From contig JADKCZ010000018.1 of NCBI GenBank assembly GCA_016718565.1, positions 707,001 to 771,000 of the forward strand: a DNA stretch of 64,000 nt, read 5' to 3'. This stretch comes from Anaeromyxobacter sp. Lineage in GTDB: Bacteria > Myxococcota > Myxococcia > Myxococcales > Anaeromyxobacteraceae. The translations under genes and the position numbers were made by a program. The notes below the pieces were generated by a model. It saw only the letters and a list, made by a program, of their open reading frames with translations. It ran no database searches and had not been told where the DNA came from. This document shows positions 9,203-16,409 of this stretch, piece after piece (the stretch's first letter is position 1; every line of letters starts with the position of its first letter).

Positions 9203-10273
9203 CTACTGGAAGGTCCGGGCGGTGCGGGCCACCGGCGCCGCCGCAGCCGCGTCGGTCTGCGCCGCGGCACGCGCCTGGGTGAGCGCCAGCGGGGTCGGGG
9301 GCGGCGGCTCGAGGTCGAGCCGCAGCACCGCCCCGAGGTTGAAGTACGCCAGCAGCCCGCCGGAGTTCTCGCCGGGCCCGCCCTCGACCACCAGCACGTA
9401 GTCGCTGCGCCGGCCGTCGTTGAGGACCACCAGGGCGTCGCGGGTGCCCGGCAGGGTCGGCTCGGGGAGGCCGCAGCAGGTGTTGGTGACCAGCACGCCC
9501 TCGCCCGGCACGCCCAGCGCGGCGTCGCCCTGGATGGCCAGGCGATTGCCGAGCACCGTGGCGTCGTCGGCCGACATCAGCAGCACCCCGGCCATGGAGA
9601 AGACGTCGAACCCGGCCGGGATGGACCCCGCCAGGTCGTTGAAGGCTGCCCGGTTGCCCTCGGGCCGGTTGGCCGGGCTGGCGTCGCCCCCCTCGGCCGC
9701 CAGCGCCCCGCGCGCCACCTGGAAGACGATGCCGGCGCCCCCACCGCACAGGCCGCCGTCGGCGCAGTCGAGCAGGGTGAGGCCGCGCACCTGGTTGGCG
9801 GTGACGCTCCAGCGGTCGCCGCCGGTGTTGGTGATCGCCTGCACCGTCCCCTGGAAGCGGTTCCCCACCACCGACACGTCGCTGGCGAAGCGGGCCAGCA
9901 CGCCGAAGGCCAGCGGCGCGGTGTTCAGGCTCGAGACGCCGGCGCCGTCGAACCGGAACCCCGTGATGCGGGTGCCGCTGGCCGGGCTGGCCCCGGCCGC
10001 GCCGTCCAGCAGGAACCCCACCCGCAGCACGCCCCCCAGCGCCGGGCCACCGGCGCACCCCTCGATGACCGGCGACCCGCGCCCCAGCAGGGCGACCGCC
10101 TTGGTCACCACCGCGCCGCAGTGGCGCCCGGCGAAGACCACCACCGAGTCGCCCGGGGCGGCCGCGTCGATGGCCGCCTGGATGGTCGGGTGCTGGCCTG
10201 GGACCTGGTGGATGGCCGCCTGGGCGGCGGCAGCGTGCAGCGCGAGCGCGAGGACGAGCACCGGCCGGACCAT
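9203..10273 (-). CDS. Secreted right-handed beta-helix (pectin-lyase fold) protein
   Basis: 356 residues starting at ATG with a signal peptide (LVLALALHAAAAQA). The mature protein begins with the HQVPGQHPTIQAAIDAAAPGDSV pattern typical of the first turns of parallel beta-helix proteins, followed by repeated hydrophobic-x-hydrophobic rungs ending in Asn or Gly turns (VSVVGNRFQG, WSVTANQVRG, ATVLGNRLAI). Cysteines are paired in local loops, consistent with export. Such folds occur in polysaccharide lyases and in non-enzymatic surface proteins; I see no clear catalytic Asp/Arg set, so a structural or glycan-binding role is as likely as a lyase. It faces the two-kinase operon convergently, with 33 bases between stops. 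Confidence 0.7.
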   Translation of the reverse strand: MVRPVLVLALALHAAAAQAAIHQVPGQHPTIQAAIDAAAPGDSVVVFAGRHCGAVVTKAVALLGRGSPVIEGCAGGPALGGVLRVGFLLDGAAGASPASGTRITGFRFDGAGVSSLNTAPLAFGVLARFASDVSVVGNRFQGTVQAITNTGGDRWSVTANQVRGLTLLDCADGGLCGGGAGIVFQVARGALAAEGGDASPANRPEGNRAAFNDLAGSIPAGFDVFSMAGVLLMSADDATVLGNRLAIQGDAALGVPGEGVLVTNTCCGLPEPTLPGTRDALVVLNDGRRSDYVLVVEGGPGENSGGLLAYFNLGAVLRLDLEPPPPTPLALTQARAAAQTDAAAAAPVARTARTFQ

Positions 10274-10431
10274 GAGACCTCCTGGAGCTGGGTTCTTCCC
10301 ATCCCATCACCCCGGGTACGTCCTGGCGAGCCCCCAATCGGAGGCTGGCGGACGTTTCCCCACCTCCCACTCGACAAGCGGGGGGGCCCGCGAGCATCTT
10401 GTCGGCCTTTCCACCCGAGAGGACCCCCCCC

Positions 10432-11748
10432 ATGCGCTACGACCCGCTCCGCGAACTCCCCGCCCCCGCCGGCTGGGGCCCAGGCGACGTGCTGGTCGTC
10501 TTCGGGGAGCTCTTCGGCCGCGGCTACGCCAACGGCATCGTGGACGAGGCCCGCCGGGTCGGGATGACGCTGGTCGGCGCCACCGTGGGCCGGCGGGACG
10601 GCAGCGAGGGACCCTTGCGCCCCCTCAGCGCCGAGGAGCTGGCGGCGGCCGAGGCCAACCTGGGCGGCCGCATCGTCAACGTGCCGCTGGAGGCCGGCTT
10701 CGACCTGGAGGCGGTGGACGGGGGCCCCTCGCCGGCGGAGCAGCTCAAGCGGCTCAAGGGGGACAACTGGCGCGAGCTCGGCTTCGACCAGGCCGCGCTG
10801 GAGCGCTCCCGGGCGGCCGGCGCGGCGCGCTTCGAGCGCAACGCCGCGGCCTTCGCCGCCGAGCTGGCCACGCTGGTCCCGCCTGGCGCCAACCTGCTGG
10901 TGGTGCACACCATGGCCGGCGGCGTGCCGCGGGCCCGCTCGCTCCTGCCCCTCATGACGCGCCTCTTCCGGGGCACCGGAGAGAAGCACCTGGCGTCGGC
11001 CGAGGTCTGGGCCTCGCCGCTGGGGCAGCTGTGGGCTTCCAGCTTCGAGGAGGTGACGGCGCGCACCTTCCAGCGGCTGGTGGCGGCCACCGCGCCCCTG
11101 CGCACCCCCGGGCGGCGCGTCCGCTACGTGGCCTACGGCTACCACGGCTGCGAGGTGCTGATCGGCGGCCGGCTCACCTGGCAGTCCTACACGCCGTACC
11201 TGCAGGGCTGGGCCAAGATGGGGCTCGAGCAGCACGCCGAGGCGGCCTGGAAGGACGGGGTGAAGGCCACGGTCTTCAACGCCCCGGAGATCTGGACCAA
11301 CTCCAGCGCCCTCTTCTCCGGCGTGGAGCTGTCGCTCTACCCGCTCCTCCTCTCGGTGCGGCAGGCCGGCGCCGAGGCCGGCGGCGCCGCGCAGGCCACC
11401 GCCGAGGCGCTCTGGGCCGCCTGCCGCGCCCTGCTGAAGGAGGGCGCGACGCTGGAGGCCATGCTGGAGCGGGCCGAGCGCTTCCTCGCCTCCCCTGCGC
11501 TGGCCCCCTTCCGGTCGCTGGAGGCCTGGCCCCAGCACTCCACCCGCGAGGAGATGGAGGTCATGCTGCCGGCCGCCGAGGAGGTGCTGGCCTTCAGCGC
11601 CGACGCCAAGAACGCCGTGGCCGGCGAGCTCTCGCGGGTGGTCTTCGGCGCGGTCGGCCGGCTCATGCTGGCCGAGGCCTGGGAGCCGTCGTCGCCGGTG
11701 CGCTGGCTCAACCACGACGTCATCGCCAGGCGCCACGTCCGGCCCTGA
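10432..11748 (+). CDS. Conserved cytosolic protein, enzyme-like, function unknown
   Basis: 438 residues. The ATG at 10432 is chosen because GAGAGGA sits eight bases upstream; an in-frame alternative at 10399 lacks this. No signal peptide or membrane segment. The N-terminus has a Rossmann-like strand (DVLVVFGELFGRGYANGIVDEARRVG) followed by VGATVGRRDG; later segments include LLVVHTMAGGVPRARS and VRYVAYGYHGCEVLIGGRL. The start suggests nucleotide binding and a cytosolic enzyme. I have a weak recollection that a family named FabMG (enoyl-ACP reductase-like) looks like this, but nothing in the sequence proves it, so I leave it unnamed. It leads a plus-strand run with ridA and the PilZ-like gene. 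Confidence 0.75.
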   Translation: MRYDPLRELPAPAGWGPGDVLVVFGELFGRGYANGIVDEARRVGMTLVGATVGRRDGSEGPLRPLSAEELAAAEANLGGRIVNVPLEAGFDLEAVDGGPSPAEQLKRLKGDNWRELGFDQAALERSRAAGAARFERNAAAFAAELATLVPPGANLLVVHTMAGGVPRARSLLPLMTRLFRGTGEKHLASAEVWASPLGQLWASSFEEVTARTFQRLVAATAPLRTPGRRVRYVAYGYHGCEVLIGGRLTWQSYTPYLQGWAKMGLEQHAEAAWKDGVKATVFNAPEIWTNSSALFSGVELSLYPLLLSVRQAGAEAGGAAQATAEALWAACRALLKEGATLEAMLERAERFLASPALAPFRSLEAWPQHSTREEMEVMLPAAEEVLAFSADAKNAVAGELSRVVFGAVGRLMLAEAWEPSSPVRWLNHDVIARRHVRP

Positions 11749-11772
11749 GCCGCTCACGGCAGCGACCCGCCC

Positions 11773-12180
11773 ATGCCCCGGACCGCCTACCGCAGCGCCA
11801 GCGCCGCCACCATCGGCCCCTACTCGCATGCGGTGGACGCGGGGGCGCTGGTCTACCTCTCCGGCCAGACCCCCGTCGACCCCGCCACAGGCGGGCTGCA
11901 GGGCGGCGCCGTCGGCGACCAGACCAGGCGGTGCCTCCAGAACCTCTTCCAGGTCCTGGAGGCCGCCGGCCTCGGGCCGGACGACGTGGTCAAGGTCAAC
12001 GTGTTCCTCACCGACATGGGCGACTTCGCCGCCATGAACGCGGTCTACGCCACCTGCTTCGCGGCCCCCTACCCGGCGCGCACCACCGTGGGCGTGGCCT
12101 CGCTGCCGCTGGGGGCGCGGGTGGAGATCGAGCTCATCGCCCTGCGGCCCCCGGGCGGCACGGCGCCGCCGGCGGCCTGA
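11773..12180 (+). CDS. ridA: RidA/YjgF family enamine/imine deaminase
   Basis: 135 residues, the usual length for the family. The family signature is plain: IGPYSHAV near the start, SGQTPVDPATG, VVKVNVFLTDMGDF and PARTTVGVASLPLGARVEIELIA. Arg103 and Glu120 match the catalytic pair Arg105/Glu120 of Escherichia coli RidA. Members hydrolyse reactive enamines and imines such as 2-aminoacrylate released by PLP enzymes, protecting transaminases. The gene follows the unknown enzyme-like gene by 24 bases and precedes the PilZ-like gene by 12, so it is probably in one transcript with them. Confidence 0.93.
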   Translation: MPRTAYRSASAATIGPYSHAVDAGALVYLSGQTPVDPATGGLQGGAVGDQTRRCLQNLFQVLEAAGLGPDDVVKVNVFLTDMGDFAAMNAVYATCFAAPYPARTTVGVASLPLGARVEIELIALRPPGGTAPPAA

Positions 12181-12192
12181 CCTTAGGCCGCC

Positions 12193-12921
12193 ATGCCCAT
12201 CCCGGCCTTCCTGCGCGGCATCCTCGGCTCGCCCCCTCGCCCGGCGGCGCCCGAGCCGCGCCGCGCCGCGCTGCGGGTGCGGGTCGAGCCGCTGCACGAC
12301 ATCAGCTTCGGCTGGACCGGCGACGGGCCGCCGGTGGACGTGCCGGTGGCCAACCTCTCCGCCACCGGCATGGCCCTGCTGCGCGGCATCCTGCCGGAGC
12401 CGTCGGGGGCCGCGCCGACCTTCGCCGGGCTGCTCGGCCTCGGCCAGCGGCGCCTGCCGGTGGTGCTCGGCCTGGTCCACGTCAGCCACGACGTGGTGGG
12501 CTGCTGCTTCGTCGACCCAGGGCGGGCCCTGGTGGACGCCATCAACGCGCACCTGGCCGCCGAGCTCTCGGCGCTGGAGATGGCGCCGGTCGAGGCGGAC
12601 CGCCTGCCGCGCCAGGACCAGGGCGCGGCGCACTGGTTCCACGGGCGCGAGAACTGCGAGCTCTACTACGTGGAGCAGGAGGGCGTGCTCCTGCGGTTCC
12701 ACCTCTCCTTCCTGGGCAACTTCCTGGAGGGTGGCGCCGACCAGCCGGTGCGCTTCGGGGTCCTCACCCGCGACCGCGCCCTGGACACGGAGCGCCCCGG
12801 CGACGTCCACTGGTTCAGGATGATCAACGCCGAGCAGCTGGCCACCACCATCCGCTTCGTCTCCGGCATCCCCGGCCTCGAGCCGGGACACCGCGACGCC
12901 ATCCTGAAGCTCCTCTGCTGA
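12193..12921 (+). CDS. PilZ-like domain protein
   Basis: 242 residues, cytosolic. Residues 20-110 resemble a PilZ domain: an Arg-rich segment (EPRRAALRVRVEP) followed by a beta strand and the motif VANLSATGMAL, which fits the RxxxR...(D/N)xSxxG pattern used to bind cyclic di-GMP. The second half (HWFHGRENCELYYVEQEG, LRFHLSFLGNFLEGG) is a separate conserved-looking domain that I do not recognise. The first PilZ motif is RRAALR rather than a canonical RxxxR at ideal spacing, so ligand binding is uncertain. It is the third gene of the local plus-strand run. Confidence 0.6.
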   Translation: MPIPAFLRGILGSPPRPAAPEPRRAALRVRVEPLHDISFGWTGDGPPVDVPVANLSATGMALLRGILPEPSGAAPTFAGLLGLGQRRLPVVLGLVHVSHDVVGCCFVDPGRALVDAINAHLAAELSALEMAPVEADRLPRQDQGAAHWFHGRENCELYYVEQEGVLLRFHLSFLGNFLEGGADQPVRFGVLTRDRALDTERPGDVHWFRMINAEQLATTIRFVSGIPGLEPGHRDAILKLLC

Positions 12922-12944
12922 GCCCGGCCGCGCCAGGAGCCCAC

Positions 12945-14360
12945 GTGGACGCAGGGAGACCCACCGTCGTCATCGCCGGCGCCACCGGCTTCGTGGGCCG
13001 CCACCTGGGGCGCAGCCTGCGCGACCGGGCCCACGTCGTCGGCCTCACCCGGGTGCTGCCCGGCCCGGGCAGCGACTGGGTGGACGAGTGGCGCACCTGC
13101 GACCTGCTGGGCCTGGCCAACACCGAGCGGGCGCTGGAGGGGGCCGAGGTCGCCTACTACCTGGTCCACTCGATGATGCCGTCGGCGCGGCTCACCCAGG
13201 GCGACTTCTGGAACCTCGACCTGATCGTCGCCGACAACTTCGCCCGCGCCGCCCGGCGGGCCGGGGTGCAGCGGATCGTCTACCTGGGCGGCATCGTCCC
13301 GGGCCGCGAGGTGCTCTCCCACCACCTCTCCAGCCGCTTCGAGGTGGAGCAGGCGCTGCGGGGCTACGGGGTGCCGGTGACCACGCTGCGGGCCGGGCTG
13401 GTGATCGGCGCCGAGGGGTCCTCCTTCCTCTCCATGGTCCGGGTGCTGGAGCGGCTGCCGGTGATCTTCTGCCCGCCCTGGGCCGACACCCTGAGCCACC
13501 CGGTGGCGCTCGCCGACGCCATCGCGCTGCTGGCCTACTGCCTGGGCGACCGGCGGACCATCGGCGAGACCTTCGACATCGGCGGCCCCGAGGTGATGTC
13601 CTACCGGACCATGATGGGCGAGATCGCGGCGGCCCTGGGGCTGCGGCGCCCCGCGGTCCCGCTGCCCATCTCCCACCCCGGCGTGCTGCAGCGCCTGGTC
13701 TCGCTGGTCAGCGGCGCGCCGCGGGAGCTCATCGAGCCGCTGGTGGAGAGCCTGCGCTACCCCATCGTGGCGCGGGAGCGGACCTTGAACGCCATGGCCG
13801 ACCTGCCCGGCACGCCCTTCCCCGAGGCGGTGCGCCAGGCCGTCGCCGAGCTGCGCCGCGCCCCCCAGGGCGTGCCGCGGCTGCCCATCGCCTACCAGCG
13901 CTCGCGCACCGTCGCGGGGGGATCCACGGTGCGCTCGGTGCAGCGCCTGCCCCTGCCGGCCGGCCGGACCGCCGAGTGGGTGGCCCGCGAGTACCTCGCC
14001 TGGCTGCCGCGCTCGCTGGCGGCCCTGGTGCAGGTGGAGGTGCGGGACGACCGGATCTTCACCATCTCGCTGCGCCTGCTGCCCGGCCGGCCGCTGCTGG
14101 TGCTGGAGCGGGTCGACGACAAGAGCTGGCCCGACCGCTGGCTCTTCTCCATCACCGGGGGCCTGCTGGCCGCCCGCGGTCACCGCCAGCGCCTGGAGTT
14201 CCGGGAGGTGCTGGGGCGGCGCCACGTCCTGGTGGCCCTGCACGACTTCAGGCCCCGCCTGCCGTGGTTCCTCTACCTGCTCACCCAGGCCCGGCTGCAC
14301 CTGTGGGTGATGCGCTCCTTCGCCCGCCACCTGGCGCGGCAGCCTGGCCAGTCCGGCTGA
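12945..14360 (+). CDS. NAD(P)-binding SDR-like protein with DUF2867-type C-terminal domain (YbjT-like)
   Basis: 471 residues from a GTG with AGGAG five bases upstream. The N-terminal 280 residues are an atypical SDR/NmrA-type Rossmann domain with the dinucleotide motif GATGFVGRHLG at residues 11-21, and LVHSMM and YLGGIVPG segments; the canonical YxxxK pair is not obvious, as in many NmrA-like proteins. The last 150 residues (AEWVAREYLAWLP..., VLERVDDKSWPDRWLFSITGGLL) match the layout of Escherichia coli YbjT, where a DUF2867 domain follows the Rossmann part. The substrate is unknown; a role as redox sensor or reductase is possible. The gene starts 24 bases after the PilZ-like gene. Confidence 0.78.
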   Translation: MDAGRPTVVIAGATGFVGRHLGRSLRDRAHVVGLTRVLPGPGSDWVDEWRTCDLLGLANTERALEGAEVAYYLVHSMMPSARLTQGDFWNLDLIVADNFARAARRAGVQRIVYLGGIVPGREVLSHHLSSRFEVEQALRGYGVPVTTLRAGLVIGAEGSSFLSMVRVLERLPVIFCPPWADTLSHPVALADAIALLAYCLGDRRTIGETFDIGGPEVMSYRTMMGEIAAALGLRRPAVPLPISHPGVLQRLVSLVSGAPRELIEPLVESLRYPIVARERTLNAMADLPGTPFPEAVRQAVAELRRAPQGVPRLPIAYQRSRTVAGGSTVRSVQRLPLPAGRTAEWVAREYLAWLPRSLAALVQVEVRDDRIFTISLRLLPGRPLLVLERVDDKSWPDRWLFSITGGLLAARGHRQRLEFREVLGRRHVLVALHDFRPRLPWFLYLLTQARLHLWVMRSFARHLARQPGQSG

Positions 14361-14488
14361 GCGGCCCTTTCGGGGCCCATGTCCCTCGTTCCAGGGACCC
14401 GGTGTCATCCGAGGCAGACGACCGCGACGAGCCACCGGGCCCGCCGCGATCACCCCCCGGCAGCACCGCCCGCGAAAGGCGCACCCCC

Positions 14489-15250
14489 ATGACCCGCTCC
14501 CAGCTCCTCCCGGCCGCCGTCCTCGCCTTCCTCGTCGTCGCCTGCGGTCCTCTGGAGACCGACGAGGAGCTGGCCGCCCAGGACGCCGAGTTCGCCGCCG
14601 CCCTGCAGGCCCGCACCGACGGCGGCTCCAGCGGGGCCGGCGCCCTGACGCTCTCCACCGCCGCGGTCACCGCCGGCGCCGCCATCACCGGCACGGTGCG
14701 CGCCAGCGAAGGGGCAGTGGTCTACCTGACCTACTCGAAGACGCTCTTCGCCGGCCCTGGCTGGGTGCGCATCCCGAGCGGGAAGCGCAGCGCCACCTTC
14801 ACGCTGGCCAGCAACCCCTTCGTCGCCGCCGCCACGGCGACCACCATCTCCGCCAGGACCTCCACCCCGGACCCGGCCAGCTTCACGTCCCTGGCCGTCG
14901 CGGTGCTCCCGGCCTCCACCCCGCCGGCCACGGCGCGCCCCCAGGTCGCCTCGGCCGTCCTGAGCCCCTCCACCGTGACCTCCGGGACCACCTCCACCTG
15001 CACCCTCACCCTGTCCGCGCCGGCGCCGTCCATGGGCGCCGCGGTGATGGTCTCCATCAGCAACGACTTCTTCGGGCTGGACGCCGACGTCCCGGCGGTG
15101 GTGGTCGTGCCGGCCGGCGCCACCAGCGCCACCTTCCCGGTCCGCACCCACCTGTCGCGCGCCATCAGCTCGTCGGCCACCGAGTACGTCGTGGCCAGCT
15201 ACTTTGGCGGCACGTTCGGAGGCGCGGCGCTGCTGGTGAACGCGAACTAG
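14489..15250 (+). CDS. Secreted lipoprotein with Ig-like/Calx-beta-type repeats
   Basis: 253 residues. The ATG is preceded by GAAAGG. A lipobox (AFLVVAC, Cys19) ends the signal peptide, predicting a lipid-anchored envelope protein. After an acidic, flexible segment come two beta-rich units of about 90 residues (LSTAAVTAGAAITGTVRAS..., LSPSTVTSGTTSTCTLTLSAPAP...) that both include a P(A/S)G..SATF strand. This motif is common in Calx-beta or Ig-like extracellular repeats. No enzymatic residues stand out. A structural surface role is likely. Confidence 0.72.
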   Translation: MTRSQLLPAAVLAFLVVACGPLETDEELAAQDAEFAAALQARTDGGSSGAGALTLSTAAVTAGAAITGTVRASEGAVVYLTYSKTLFAGPGWVRIPSGKRSATFTLASNPFVAAATATTISARTSTPDPASFTSLAVAVLPASTPPATARPQVASAVLSPSTVTSGTTSTCTLTLSAPAPSMGAAVMVSISNDFFGLDADVPAVVVVPAGATSATFPVRTHLSRAISSSATEYVVASYFGGTFGGAALLVNAN

Positions 15251-15266
15251 GGTGGCAGGCGGCGCG

Positions 15267-15596
15267 CTACCGCTTCACCGGCGGTGGCGCGGCGCCCGCG
15301 GCGGCCTTCTCGACCGAGGTGATGGGCGCCTCGGTGAACAGGTAGGTCCGCAGCATCCGGTCGAACTGCGCGTCGTGTCGGCGGAGCCACTCCACCAGCA
15401 TGCTGGCGTGCTCGATCTCCTCGGCGCGGTTGTGCAGGTACACGGCCTTCAGCTGGGGATCGTCGCTGACGTCGGCCCGCTGCTGGTACGAGTCGATGGC
15501 CTCCAGCTCCTCGCGCAGGCTGAGGATGGCGCGGTGCAGCTCCCGCGTGGGGCCCGACGCCTGGTCCGCCGGATCGTGGGTGGTGTCGCTCGTCAT
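15267..15596 (-). CDS. Encapsulated-ferritin-like protein (EncFtn family)
   Basis: 109 residues from ATG with GAGGA well placed upstream. It matches the two-helix encapsulated ferritin family: HRAILSLREELEAIDSYQQR, then ADVSDDPQLKAVYLHNRAEEIEHASMLVEWLRRHD, then LRTYLFTEAPITSVE. The Glu in EELEAID, and Glu-Glu-x-Glu-His in AEEIEH, are the iron-binding ferroxidase residues of this family, whose active form is an annular decamer of paired subunits. In known systems it is packed in, or fused to, an encapsulin shell. Here no shell gene follows, and the tail (AAAGAAPPPVKR) lacks an obvious cargo-loading peptide. It oxidises and detoxifies Fe(II) if functional. Confidence 0.85.
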   Translation of the reverse strand: MTSDTTHDPADQASGPTRELHRAILSLREELEAIDSYQQRADVSDDPQLKAVYLHNRAEEIEHASMLVEWLRRHDAQFDRMLRTYLFTEAPITSVEKAAAGAAPPPVKR

Positions 15597-15703
15597 GGTG
15601 TCCTCGCCGACGTGATCGCGGCCGGCCGGAGTGCCGGGAGCGCGGCCATCCCTCGCTGCAAGGGGGCCGCCACCCTGGCAGGCCACCATCCGGCCCGTCC
15701 GGG

Positions 15704-16048
15704 TCAGCTGGCTGCGGCCTGATCGTCGTCCCCGACGGCGGGTCGGTCGAGGTCGAGGCCGAGGTAGCCCAGCAGCCGCCACTCGTTCTGACGGAGCCCG
15801 AGGATGCGGATGCTGACCCTGTCGCGGTGCGGCAGGAGCTTGCGCACCACCTGGGCCAGGTCGGCCGCCCTGACGTCGCGGGCCCGGGTCAGATCCAGGC
15901 GGAACTCGCCACCTGGCTCGACCTCGCCGAGCGCGTCGCTCACCACCTGGGCGACGTCGCCGCCCAGGAAGCTCTCCACCACCACGGAACGCTGCGCGCG
16001 CAAGTGCATGTGGCTCTCCCGGGCCTGACGGCGCTCGAATGGCCACAT
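15704..16048 (-). CDS. STAS-like domain protein
   Basis: 114 residues from an ATG with GAGG five bases upstream; a second possible start at 16009 (MHLRAQ) also has a purine-rich site and would give 101 residues. The body (SVVVESFLGGDVAQVV..., EFRLDLTRARDVRAADLAQVVRKL, VSIRILGLRQNEWRLLGYLGLD) has the alternating strand-helix order and the ILGL...LLxxLGL ending typical of anti-sigma-factor-antagonist (STAS) domains, but the usual phosphorylated Ser in a DSSG-type motif is not present. It may act as a protein-interaction switch or be a divergent STAS. It lies 107 bases upstream of the ferritin gene on the same strand. Confidence 0.62.
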   Translation of the reverse strand: MWPFERRQARESHMHLRAQRSVVVESFLGGDVAQVVSDALGEVEPGGEFRLDLTRARDVRAADLAQVVRKLLPHRDRVSIRILGLRQNEWRLLGYLGLDLDRPAVGDDDQAAAS

Positions 16049-16409
16049 CGGCGCCTCGCCGGTGGCTGCCGGTCCCCCCGGCTGCGCGCCGGGTCGACCG
16101 AGCCGACGGACAAAGCGAGCCCCGTGCCAGCGGCCCACCGGCGCTTTCAGGCCTGGAGCGGGCTGGTGGGCGCCCCCCCCCGGTGGTCGGCCAGGCGCCC
16201 CTGTCCGTCCACGAACGTTCACGAACGGGGCCCGCCGTCCAGCCATGCGGTGTCGTGGTTCGAGGTGGACCGAGCAGGACCGGCTGCGGGGCCACCTGGG
16301 CGCACCCCCGGCGCAGGTCACCGACCCGAGACGCCCCGCCAGGTGGACGACCCCTGGCGGGGCGAGGCGTCGCGGTGTGGATCGGGGCCCCTCGAGGAGG
16401 GGCGCCGGC
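16049..16409. other. Intergenic region between STAS-like gene and secreted lipoprotein gene
   Basis: 361 bases with no gene I can support. Next to the end of the lipoprotein gene it holds two GC hairpins (listed separately). The part nearest the STAS-like gene should hold its promoter, but I see no clear -35/-10 pair. Confidence 0.6.
16332..16403 (-). terminator. Two hairpins downstream of the lipoprotein gene
   Basis: A 7 bp stem (GCCCCTC/GAGGGGC, 16387-16403) lies just after the stop, followed at 16332-16364 by a perfect 12 bp stem CGCCCCGCCAGG/CCTGGCGGGGCG with a nine-base loop. No T-run follows on the minus strand, so termination may need Rho or the hairpins may stabilise the 3' end. Confidence 0.5.
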
